Assembly (NCBI GenBank): GCA_023213315.1
Contig: JAKCPI010027472.1
Coordinates: 1 to 64,000, forward strand
DNA length: 64,000 nt
From: Euborellia annulipes
Lineage: Eukaryota; Arthropoda; Insecta; Dermaptera; Anisolabididae
Direction of reading: 5' to 3'
Shown here: positions 23,835 through 34,380 of the stretch, piece after piece
Position numbering within the stretch: position 1 is the stretch's first letter
How the letters are laid out: each line of letters begins with the position of its first letter
Made by a program: the position numbers and the translations under genes
The notes under the pieces: model-generated
The model's database searches: none
What the model was told of the DNA's origin: nothing
What the model saw: only the letters and a program-made list of their open reading frames with translations

Positions 23835-24510
23835 TTAGTTACTTAGAAAATCAGTGGAGGGGGGATTATACCGACCAAGCTAAACCTGTTAGTGAAGCGT
23901 TAAATTTCAAAAATGTAATATATTTTGTTAAATTAAAAATGTGATGATAAATGAACAATCAATAAAAAAAAAAATCAAAAATAATTTTTATTTTCATAGT
24001 ATTTAACGTAAATAACATAATAAACATTACATTAAAAAATCATTTTTTTTTTCTAATTAATACGAAAAATATATCATATCAAAATTACAATTTTTTAAAA
24101 AAGCAATTTCAAATAAAAATTTCATCAATGAACAAATTTGATAATTAGAGCATAAGAGGATTATTGTTTCAAAGAAGTAATAATTAATTAATCTTGTTAA
24201 AATATCATTGGTGTGAAATAATGAAGAAGAGATGAGATATTTCAAACAATTATTTTCCGAATTCTTTCTCAATCATCTCATTGGTTAATAAGCACACTTC
24301 CGGGGTATTATTTATATTAAATGTCCTGTTTTTCTTGCCCAATATTGTTATCTTTTTTTTTAATCACACAAATAAAGAAAGAAATTCAATTTTTTTTAGT
24401 CTTCAGCATCTTGGGTCATATGATAAATAATAACGATTTAATTATACAAGCATATTTATTTATACCATTCGATTTATATAAATATTCACAGGACTGAGTG
24501 GGTATTGAAT

Positions 24511-25289
24511 CAGAGTTGGGCAGCATCCAGATACAAGTATCTAAGATACAGGTATCTAGATACACAAAATCATTTTTATCTTGTAATTAGATTTAAAAAA
24601 AGTTATCTAGTAATTTCTATTTAGATACTTAAAAATTGAGTATTTTCGACTTCAAAAAAGATACTTTCATTTTTTCATATTTGATTTTGGCGTCTATCTA
24701 TTAGATTCTAATTTGTGTTTGACGTTTGCTTTTTCTTCCGATTCTGAATCAAGTTCTTGAGAGGTATTCATGAATCCTTGAGTAAGACATTCTAAACTTG
24801 GCAAAATACGGTGAGGTAGATGTCTACTATAGAAGGAAGACTTTAAGTTTCCGAAATATTTGAATTTAATTCTTTTACCGTGTCAATACAATAAATTATA
24901 ATAGTAGAAAACAAGCCTATGATCAATAAATCCTCAGTATCATATTATGTCTTTTGAACCCTATTTTTTAAAATTTTTTATGTATAACTAAATATGTATT
25001 TATGTAATTATATTCCCCCCAACCCTCTGACTTTGGCCTATAAAACTGTTTGTTATTTATAAACGTGGGATATGAGTTTAATGTCAATGCCAAAGTAATA
25101 TTTTTGAAAAGATTTTGAGGTTTTGTATGCCAAAACGAAAACAAATATTTTCCGAAAAATATCTAAAAAAGTATCTTTTGTGAGTCGAGATATCCAAAAA
25201 TTCATTGTATCTTGTATTTAGATACACAAAATCAAATTATCTTATATCTTGTGTTTAGATACTTTTTTTTAGTATATTGTCCAACTCTG
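24511..25289. mobile_element. hAT-type non-autonomous element
   Basis: CAGAGTTGGGCAGCATCCAG at the left, ATTGTCCAACTCTG at the right, flanked by a perfect 8-bp duplication TATTGAAT (24503-24510, 25290-25297). Subterminal regions are rich in TATCT / AGATA repeats (GTATCTAAGATACAGGTATC). No transposase ORF. Confidence 0.85.
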
Positions 25290-25433
25290 TATTGAATCCA
25301 CACCCCTTTGCTTTTAAGGATATCAATATTGATATTTGTCACTTATCGATTTTTTGTATCTTTTTTTATTATTTCTTCTGATGCTATCTTAATTATAGGC
25401 ATATATATATCCTATAATCTTAATGAGTATGTA

Positions 25434-25640
25434 CAGTGAGGGACAATATTAAGTCCCACCCATGCGTTTTTTTTAATGAATATTTCATTGTTTTGAAAAA
25501 AATATATATTTTTCAATGGAAACTTTCATGGTTCAAACCTGAAAAAATTTCCAATAAAGATTTTCATTTTCTTTTATAAAAACAATGAAATAATCACAAG
25601 TAGAAAACGCATGGGTGGGACTTAATATTGACCCTCACTG
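25434..25640. mobile_element. Tc1/mariner-like palindromic MITE
   Basis: Long inverted ends, CAGTGAGGGACAATATTAAG continuing TCCCACCCATGCGTTTT, against the exact complement at the right (one indel). Flanked by TA on both sides. Centre A/T-rich, no ORF. Confidence 0.85.
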
Positions 25641-25642
25641 TA

Positions 25643-26786
25643 CACTGTGTGTTCATTGGAAACGAACATTTTTGGCTTAAAATTAAAATTAAGAACTGAA
25701 ACTTCGAGGAAATTTGTTTTTCGATGTTTGAAACAATATTTCAGTGTGTCCACGAAAATAAAAAAAATAAAACAATCTAATGTACAGTACACTGTTGAGA
25801 ATTGAAAATGATTTATATTTTTTTTAAGAATGCTCTGATCTCAGAGCAGGAATGAATTTATCTATCTATCTATAAAAAAATCTCTCTTGGCCACTCGAAT
25901 GAGAAGGGGAGGGGGTAAGAAATTGGATTAAATCTGAAAAAATTACATTTGAAATTTTCAAACAGAAACAAACGTTCAAAATAAAAATTAGAAATTTTTT
26001 TTTTTTTTAATCTTTAATATTTTTTCTGGCATTTGTCCATTTGGCACACCACAAATCTTTTTTTTTTATTTATCCGAAAGGCTTAGTTTATAAAAATTAA
26101 TTTATTTTAAAGTCTAAAAAAAAAGACGAATCATTTTCTGAAAGACCCGATCTTCTATATTAATAAAAACCAAAATCATGATAAAAATTTCAATTTCATC
26201 TTCTTTCTGACTAATGCTTCCCTTTTTTTCATGGTTATTAACAGAGGCATAAAAAATATGCTAGATTTGATTTTATCACGATTATGTGCGATTAAATATT
26301 TTTTTTTTTACATATGATACGGTCAATCATAAAGATGAATATGAAGTGACAAGTAAAAGTTATGAAAGAAAAAACGCTTTTTTTTATTTTAATAATCTTA
26401 TTCTTTTATTTTATACCTTTTTTAATGTCATAATCAGAGCAGTAGCCAGAAGGGGTAAGATATGAAATCCCCGAAATTCCAAATAATTAATAATAAAGAG
26501 AAATATGAAGAGAGAAATTAGGTGTTAAAATATTAAATACAGCTAGAAATTATAAAATATTCTCTAAATATTAATTTATTTGGGAGGGGGCTTACCTCTC
26601 AGATCATCCGAAACACTCCCCACCCTCTCCCACGAATAAATTTTCTCCCTACGACCCTGAAAATTTGTCGAAATATTTCTATTAAATAAAAATTAAAGAT
26701 GGCTCAAGATATTTAAATTAAAGATAGACAAAAATGTATTTTTCTTTTTCTAAATAATATCAATAATTGTGTAATTAAGAGTTTTA
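25643..26786. other. No gene seen
   Basis: A/T-rich with (ATCT)n at 25858. GCAGTAGCCAGAAGGGGTAA at 26440 looks like a MITE end, but I find no matching end. Confidence 0.4.
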
Positions 26787-27651
26787 GGGCCGGCTGCTTC
26801 GCTTCTAATTAACTAACTATCCAACGGAATATAACTTTTAATTTGTAGCTAATCATATGAATAAATAAGAGCTCAGATCGTAGTTAGCTAAGCCCCAAAA
26901 TTCGTAATAAGGCTTAAAGGGATGAAATAAGAAACTCAAGTCTTGTTTATATATATATATATAGGGGGGGGGGGGGGGGGGGGGGGGGTTTTTTTTTTAG
27001 AACTAAGTTCTTTTACGCGGCTTACGGTAGGGTGAATTAGCAGATATCGTCACATCACAAAAAAAAAGGGTTACAGCGCCCGAGAGCCGGAGGTAGGCGA
27101 GGCTAGCCAAAGTTTTGGCGAGGCTAGCCGAAGTTTTGGCGAAGCTAGCCAAAGTTTTGGCGAGGCTAGCCAAAGTTTTGGCGAGGCTAGCCAAAGTTTT
27201 GGCGAGGCTAGCCGAAGTTTTGGCGAGGCTAGCCGAGGTCTTGGAGAGGCCACGCCTACTCTCCACCAGTTCTAGATAATTATTTTCTTTATTATATAAA
27301 AAGAAAATAATTATTTATTTTTAAAACAAATAATTCATTTCTTTTTTAAATTATTAAATTATATTTGGAGTTGAAGAAAAGGCGTGAGGAACTTCGTTCC
27401 TGGCGGGGATCCTAAGACTCTACAAGTTTGCTTTTTTGTTAAAAAATCAATCAGCATTAATTAATTATTTTAATTTATAATAATTTTTATAAATAATACC
27501 TTTGTTAAGTTGCTTACTACACAAAACTTTCCTTATATCTCTGATAGCTAATTAAATGCGAAAATACTCATTTTTTTAACTCGAAGGTTAAACCTGTTTA
27601 CTATCTGTCGGATAAGTTTGCTAGTTAGTTAGTAGTGAAGCAACAGGCTCC
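26787..27651. mobile_element. Harbinger-like MITE with nested minisatellite
   Basis: Ends GGGCCGGCTGCTTCGCTTCT and AGTGAAGCAACAGGCTCC flanked by TTA (26784-26786, 27652-27654). It is the same family as 23416-23834, enlarged by internal sequence including (TA)n-G25 at about 26948-26988 and the 21-bp minisatellite. Confidence 0.7.
27096..27246. repeat. 21-bp minisatellite, seven units
   Basis: Unit GGCGAGGCTAGCCAAAGTTTT (as GGCGAGGCTAGCC + AAAGTTTT), with A/G variation at one site. Because 21 is a multiple of three, it keeps several frames open and creates two overlapping minus-strand ORFs with a SLAKTLA-type repeat. I regard these as by-products. Confidence 0.9.
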
Positions 27652-27654
27652 TTA

Positions 27655-29003
27655 AAAGATAACATTTGAAGAACAAATCTTCTGGGCAAACAATAAACTT
27701 TAAGACAGTGAGTGTTTATTATTTTTCATTCAATCTGTACTTTTTTTTCACTTAACAATTAAATACCTGGCTGACCCTGATTCCTCAAATATACAGTATT
27801 ATACGTTTAGTGATTCATTTTATAATAATTCAAATATGAGGTCCAAACTTTACTTGAATAAAAATATTTATTTATTTTCTAAGTTAGTAATTTTTTTAAA
27901 AACTAAAATAAACAAACACTCAATACACTTTTAGATATTTTATCCTATATATGTATATTAATTTCATATTATTGTATTTTTTTTATATATCTCTCGAATA
28001 TAGATTTAAAAAAAATGTGAAAAAATTTTTTAATAAAGTATTGAATGTGAAATTTAAAAAAAAAATATATATATACATATAAATGTATATACACGATATA
28101 TAAATGTTATAAAATGATCTTCATATGTTATAGAAAAATCTTTAACTGTCAAAAAAAAAAATCTGTATTCAAAAATATATATATTTTTTTGATGTAATCA
28201 AATTTGGTTAAAAATAATAAATGATGATCGTTAATATGAATTGTTAGTTGTGCTTTCTGAAGTAGAGGAGATTAAAATTTAATTTTTAAGTATTCTTAAA
28301 AATTAAAAGAATAGGAATGAAAATGTTCAGTGTGTTAAATTGTTTAAAAACATAACAATGAAAAAATAATTGTTGATTGGAATTCTAAAACCAATTATTA
28401 ATATAATTTTTTATGGTTTGTCCTTAAAAATAAAAAAAAAAACGTCTATTATTATTATTAAAAAAATAAATAGTACATACCCTAATTTTTCTAAATAAAA
28501 AAAAATGAATTTTAGGTAAAAATTTATTTTAAATTATATAATAAACATTTTTTTTGTAAAAATTTTGTTTTATTTTATTAATAATAGTTTTTTTTTTTTT
28601 TTTTTTTAATTTCCGATAATTTTTTTGATGAATAAAGGAGTTTGATAAAAAATAAATGTTATCAAGCGGGGGAGGAATAAAAGTATAAACGAACTTTGAA
28701 GTGAAGAAATATCACTTGATCTAGAATTCAAATATAAAAACATAATTTTTTATAAATATCTTCTATTTCTGTATATAAAAATGAAGTATTTGTTATTAGA
28801 TTAAAAATTCTTATATATATTCACTCTGTTCTTGTTTTATATTATTTATTTTTTACAAAATTAAATAAATTTCATTTTTTAAGGTATTTTTATTTTGTAT
28901 AATTATTCCTAATGTAAACTAAAACTCGGAAAATTATTTAAGTGCGGCCTCCATTTTTTTTTTTTAAAGTTAATGGATTTGATCATTAGCTGAACTTAAA
29001 GTA
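27655..29003. other. No gene seen; very A/T-rich
   Basis: Low-complexity A/T with TATA tracts near 28060 and T-runs near 28590. Nothing recognisable. Confidence 0.5.
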
Positions 29004-29190
29004 CAGTGGGCGCCATAAATGCTCAAGAATGGAGCCCTTAACTTAGTCAACCAAACCAATATTTTTAAAATAAATAATCTTTTATTCATGAAATTGAAGG
29101 GGAAAAGCCAAACGACAACAAATTCGACGGCTTAGCATTTTGGTTGCCTAAGCTCAAGGCTCCACTCTCGAGCACATCAGGCCTTGTAGC
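29004..29190. mobile_element. TA-flanked fold-back MITE, family CAGTSGGCGCC
   Basis: CAGTGGGCGCCATAAATGCT, CTTAGTCAACCAAACCAATA, and the complement-side TGGTTGCCTAAGCTCAAGGC TCCACTCTCGAGCACATCAGG. The right tip is decayed. Same family as 30089, 52145 and 62135. Confidence 0.7.
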
Positions 29191-29230
29191 TTCGTTTGTC
29201 CAATTCTTAAAGTCAATTTTGTACATATAA

Positions 29231-29872
29231 GCATGGGCGTAGCCAGCTCAAAACGGAAGGGGAGGTAGCAACTTTTCTAATATTCATTTTATTATTTTAA
29301 TAAATGCCACAATCTACCTAGAGATAGGGGATGGCGTCACTCGTAGTTTTTAAGGTGCGCGTCTCGGGGTGCTAATTTTGGGAGATTCCAGCGGCCACAA
29401 TTTTGAAGCTATCGATCTCAAAATTTTTTTAAATTAAAGCTATTTAAAATATCTACAACTTATAGAAGCCCTTTTTTTGATTTTCGAAAAAATATTTTTT
29501 TTTTAGATTAATCGCATTAAATAAAAGATATTTTTAAAAAATTCGCTCTATATCTTTTGGATAATTAAATAGTAATCATTGTATTAAAAAATAATTAATT
29601 TTTTACCCTTAATTGATTAGCTGGAATCTTTCAAATGAAATGAAATAAATCCCTTGTATCCCTATGGGAAAAGCTAACGCCATCTCTTGCCGCCTAGAGT
29701 AACTCGGTAGTGAATCTTCTTCTAACGGCTTTTCGAGACGTGCACCTTAGCTTCTCACAGATAGCGTGAATTTTTCTTTTTTTTTATTTATATTTTTTGT
29801 TTTTGATATTTATTTCAAGTTTGGAAGAGGGGGCAGCTGCCCACCTTGCCTTCCCCTGGATACGCCCATGCA
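29231..29872. mobile_element. DNA element with TIR GCATGGGCGTAGCCAG
   Basis: Left GCATGGGCGTAGCCAG pairs with right CTGGATACGCCCATGC. Subterminal GGGGAGGTAGCAACTT versus AGCTGCCCACCTTGCCTTCC. It has been split by insertion of the MITE at 29353-29747. Confidence 0.7.
29353..29747. mobile_element. TA-flanked MITE with TIR AGGTGCGCGTCTCG (nested)
   Basis: AGGTGCGCGTCTCGGGGTGC at the left and CGAGACGTGCACCT at the right, TA on both sides. An opposite-strand copy of the whole body lies at 35568-35955, sharing GAAGCTATCGATCTCAAAAT and GGAAAAGCTAACGCCATCTC. Confidence 0.8.
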
Positions 29873-30088
29873 TATATGTTTAGAAGATGTTAATTTCTTT
29901 TTAAGTCCTTCCTTAAACTAGAACATTCTTCTTAGCATAGATCGGGAACCCCGGTATGTAGACCTTTACAGTCCAAATGAAATGAAAAGTGTTTTTCCAA
30001 ATGCCATTAATTCCCTATTGAAATACAAAAAATATTAGAATAATAAAAAGTGTTAAATGAAAAAAACTCGGTCTTAATAACTAGCGTA

Positions 30089-30362
30089 CAGTCGGCGCCT
30101 CAAGTGCCTGATGTGCTCGAGAGAGGAACCTTGAGCTTAGTCAACCAAACCAATATTATTTTTTTTAAATAAAATAAATCATCTTTTTGGCCAAATAGCT
30201 TCATAATGCCGGGGCCATGAAAATAAGAAAAAAAAAATCATCTTTTTTTTTAATGCAGAAGAAGAAATGCTACTTTTAAGACAACTCTTCCGACTGCTAA
30301 GCATTTTGCCTAAGCTTAAGGCTCCACTATCGAGCATATCAGGGACTTGAGGCGCCGACTGT
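30089..30362. mobile_element. TA-flanked MITE, family CAGTCGGCGCC, best copy
   Basis: Ends CAGTCGGCGCCTCAAGTGCC and its complement GGGACTTGAGGCGCCGACTG, flanked by TA. Subterminal TGATGTGCTCGAGAG / CTATCGAGCATATCAG and AGCTTAGTC / GCCTAAGCTTAAGG also pair. Confidence 0.85.
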
Positions 30363-30364
30363 AC

Positions 30365-31599
30365 GTAGTTTTCTCTGTATTAGAAATAAATGACTGAGAG
30401 ATCTTTCGAATAATTAACAAATAATCCTCGTGGTCTATTTATTTATTTTCTTTGGAGAGAATGTTGAAAATAATTCACAGTATTTTTATAATCGTATTCA
30501 ATTAGAATACATAAAAAGAAAATAATTACGTATTAAAAAAAAAAATAAATATTGTGATTGAGTGGAATTTTTGTTCTTGGTTCAAGGTTTTTTTTTTCTT
30601 TGTTTGGTTTAATTCGTTTTGATGCAATCCAAGCAATTCGTTTCGGTGTCAAGTTTCGATATGCCTTCTCTTGTTTCTTCAACATAAAACTTCCATCTTA
30701 TTTCTCATGTTTTCACATGTCTTTTTTTCTAGTTTTGTGTTTCACTAAAGGAACCTCTAAATATTATATCAATTTACTTCTTTCTATTAAATAAAATATT
30801 TTCCAATATAATTTTTTGCTTTAATACAATTTTCCAAAGAGTATTTTATATTTTTAAGTCTCCTTGATTAACAATGAAATTAATTGATTAATTAATTGAT
30901 CTTAACTATGTTTGAAATTTTCTTAAATAGAGAAATATTATTTTTACAGCTGAACACATAACATGAAAGTTCGTCAACATGTGACAAGATAAATTAGACA
31001 GGTCAACAAAATTAACTTTTTTTAATAATCAAAAATCTCATATGACTTTTCTGGATCAGATCTGTTTTAATTTTTGTTGTAACACGGTCAGCGTTTTAGT
31101 AACATTTTGCTGGAAAAAGGTGGCTATTATTTTGAATTTTTTTATAATTTTCAATGTGCCGCACCTAAAAATATGCAAATGATAGAAAAATATGGAAATA
31201 ATGTAAGCTCTTTACATTCCAAAAAGGATTTATTCTTGAAGATGGATTTTGCCCTAATGAGGTACTGAAGAGATAAAAATTTAACTCAAGAAAAAAGATC
31301 AAATAAAATATAGTCGTTGATATAAATAAGAAAAAAGTAAAAATGGATCTGGAAAGATTTTTTTGAATTAGTTAACAAACAAATGACCTAGCATAGAGGC
31401 GACAAAATACCCAGGAATGGACGGCCTTGCCACCAGGCAAAATAATTTTTCTAACAATTTTCTCTGCTTATGTAATAAGTTCCTGGATGACCGAGCTGGA
31501 GCTCGGTGTTATTTTTTATATAAAATTGGAAAAAACTAAAAATGTATTGTAGTTTGTTTTGTATACCGCGAATAGTAAATATTTAAAATTTGAAAGAAA
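30365..31599. other. No supported gene
   Basis: A 78-codon ORF (30558-30794) is hydrophobic and Phe/Ser-rich, typical of A/T-rich noise. 31440-31510 holds a short inverted pair (TGACCGAGCTGGAGCTCGGT). Confidence 0.4.
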
Positions 31600-31690
31600 T
31601 CGTTAAAGTTAATTTAGAGAAAATTGGAAAAAAATTAAAAAAGTACATCAGTAAAGTACTAGTACCCTAATTCCCAAAGATGATACCTAA
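31600..31690 (+). repeat. PB repeat core fragment
   Basis: GAAATCGTTAAAGTTAATTT followed by AAAGTACATCAGTAAAGTAC TAGTAC only. Confidence 0.6.
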
Positions 31691-31799
31691 CATATTTTCA
31701 TTTTCGTACCAAAAATACTATATAGGCCAATTTAAAATTAAAAAAAAAAAACAGAGCCGTTTTCGAGAACTGATGTGCTTACAGACAAATATATAAACA

Positions 31800-32015
31800 T
31801 ACCATCTATTGCAATAGTATTGAGAATAAAGCCGGGCAGTTAGGCAGCCCAAATGGTACACGTTCACTAATATATAAAAAAGATAAATTTTTATGGTAAT
31901 AAAGGCCGATCGCCCTATTGCCTGCTTTGAAAAAGATATTTCTTAGACAGACCAGCTGCCATTTAGGCTGCCTAACTTCCGGGCTTTATTCTCAATACTA
32001 TTGCAACAGATGGTA
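31800..32015. mobile_element. Palindromic MITE, TIR TACCATCTATTGCAATAG
   Basis: Left arm TACCATCTATTGCAATAGTA then AAGCCGGGCAGTTAGGCAGC; the right arm is the complement, ending TTGCAACAGATGGTA. A second copy lies inside the hAT element at about 59130-59325. Confidence 0.8.
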
Positions 32016-32084
32016 CATTGCTCGTTTAATAGTATTAGATAGATATATATATATAATTTTTTTTTTTTTTTTTTTTTTTTTAAG

Positions 32085-32250
32085 GTCCTTCTCGGCATCT
32101 AAGGCCATTTAGACCCCATCCCTATTTATTTCAAATGATTTGTAGTCAAATCAAATGAAATAAATTTTTCTCGCTTGGGATGGGAAGCGAACCCGGGACT
32201 CCGGTGCGAGAGGCTAATGTCTTCTCACTGAGCCACGGCTCCCGGGCATA
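32085..32250 (-). repeat. tRNA-derived SINE, family 1
   Basis: The minus strand has GAGCCGTGGCTCAGTGAG (A-box-like), CCGGGTTCGCTTCCCATCCC (B-box-like), then a body ending ATAAATAGGGATGGGGTCTA AATGGCC. The plus-strand copy at 41025-41150 shares the B-box and this 3' body. The anticodon arm is degenerate, so it is not a working tRNA. Confidence 0.8.
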
Positions 32251-32866
32251 TAAATAATTAGATTTCTTTTTATTAAAGTCTACCAGAAAATAAATTTCTT
32301 AATTTAAGAAATTTTACAAAATTAATATTTTTCAGCACTTATTTATGCAATTAAAATTTTTCAAGAATGAATTACATAAAATCAAAGTTGAGTAATGAAA
32401 ATTTGCAAAACCTTTTGAGGAACTCGCTCGCTCAATTTGGGGTTGAACCCGTAAATTTGGAGGCGACTTTTTGGCTGTAAGCAGAGGTGTGTTATTCATT
32501 GAATCAATAAAATATTGTATCAAATTTTAATGTAGGTTATTGTTATTCTTTAAAAATGATTAATACTGAGAATACACTTTAAAGTAAATAAAATATATTT
32601 ACATTTTTTGGATCTCTAGGTACATTTTTTAAATATACAAAGTTTTGATGAAAGAATGAATTTTATTGAAGAAAAATTAAAAAAAAAAAATAGATAGTTT
32701 TTTAATAATAAATTCAACAAAATTTGAATAAATCAAGAAAGATATTTGTTTAAATAATTATTTTCCAATTCTCTAACTTGTGTTTTTGAGTCAGAGGCCA
32801 CAAAGACCGGCTAATCTTACAAAAAAAGAAAAAAGCTGAATTTATAACAAAAAATATATATATCTG

Positions 32867-32872
32867 TTTATT
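32867..32872 (-). terminator. Putative poly(A) signal AATAAA
   Basis: AATAAA on the minus strand, about 80 nt after the TGA (32956-32954) of the secreted cysteine-rich gene. It is the first canonical hexamer after the stop. The region is so A/T-rich that chance occurrence is possible. Confidence 0.45.
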
Positions 32873-32953
32873 AAAAAAAAATAATAATTTTAATTAATTT
32901 TTTTGAAAGCTAGATTTTAAAACATCAATTTATAGTTATCTGAGAATTATTTT

Positions 32954-34344
32954 TCAATACATTTTACAATTATATTTAAAAATTTCGTTCTGCCGGGCAG
33001 CGATGATTCCCTCCTCAGTGGGAAAGATAACCAAGTTGTTGCCGTATTGTTCCAGTTCGATTTTCTAAAAAAAAAAAAGTATTTTATTATTAAATTGATA
33101 AAAAAAAGAAATACTTAAGAGGATTCAATTATAAAGAATTTACATACCTCAATATCAGAACTGATTTTTTCAAATATACAATTGAAATAATCATTATTTT
33201 CGTTATTACATTCATTTGATGTCATACAATCTTTCATCTGAATAAAGTCAAATAGAAGGTTATAAATTATTTGAAAAATTTATGCGAGCCATTCTGGCAA
33301 CTCCAAAAAGCTAGTCTAAAATTCTGATGGTCACAAGAATGGCTCATTAAATAATAATTTTTTTTTTCTACTTACGATAAGTCTGGAGTTCTCAATTACC
33401 ATACATTTATCATATTGGCATGTAGTGGCATTTTGCTAAAATTAATATAAAAAATTTCAATTAGGCTCACTAGGACTGTTGATTTTGACGAAACAAGTCT
33501 GCAGTCAAAAATATTTTTGAAAATATATGAATAAATTAATTTAGATCCCTTGGGTTACGGCCAATGTATTATAGCAAGCCTTGAGAGCTGGACCAAACTA
33601 ATGAAAAATAATAAGGAAAAAAAGATAAGTTTGTGTTTGATAGGGAAAATCGCGTCCCCTGGGCTCGGACCAGCCGCTTTTAAAATTATTGTTTTGATAA
33701 AGGACTCCATATATATTTGGGGTCTGACCAAATTAAAGCAAGTCAGTAAATAAAATTGAAAATTTTATATTTTTAATTCGTCTTCAAGACAAGGGCGGAT
33801 ACAAGGGGGTAAAGGGGTAATTACCCCCTCCTCCGAGATTTGAGCAAAATATATTTTTCGGAATAAAATCTTATTTTTAATGTAAAATTTTAAAAATTTG
33901 ATTTGTATGTACCGGTATATTCTGGTAAAGAAGTACAGAATGCACCTTTAAATTACCGAAAGGGGGGGGGGGCGCCTGAGAAACTCCTCTGGATCCGCCC
34001 TTGCTTCAAGATGCTTTTAATAAATCGATAAAACAAAATATAAAATTTTTAATTTGAACTGAACTCCCTATCATTACTTTAATTAAAATTATTTTATTAC
34101 CCAACTTTCTCTAAATATAATGTTATAAATTCGAGTGGGTGACCCCGAAGAATCATCGTGTGGAACGTCCCCAGGTTACCATCAGTATTAACTAAATAAA
34201 ATATTGAAAAATTAACCCCTATCTGCTTTTCCAAACGAAAAGGGAAAACTTATTATGATCGCATACTTTATTACATATATATATGTAAGAGAAAGTAAGT
34301 ATGAGTTTTTGCATTAAAAACTCGCTAGTGAATGAAGTAGCTGA

Positions 34345-34380
<36 letters not shown>

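Noticed and set aside
27003..27266. ORFs with a SLAKTLA / SPKLWLA repeat on the minus strand
   Set aside because: They are by-products of a 21-bp minisatellite, whose unit length is a multiple of three. Two frames are open at once and there is no gene context.
32085..32250. tRNA gene candidate
   Set aside because: A- and B-box-like blocks exist, but the cloverleaf is incomplete and the body recurs elsewhere as a SINE.
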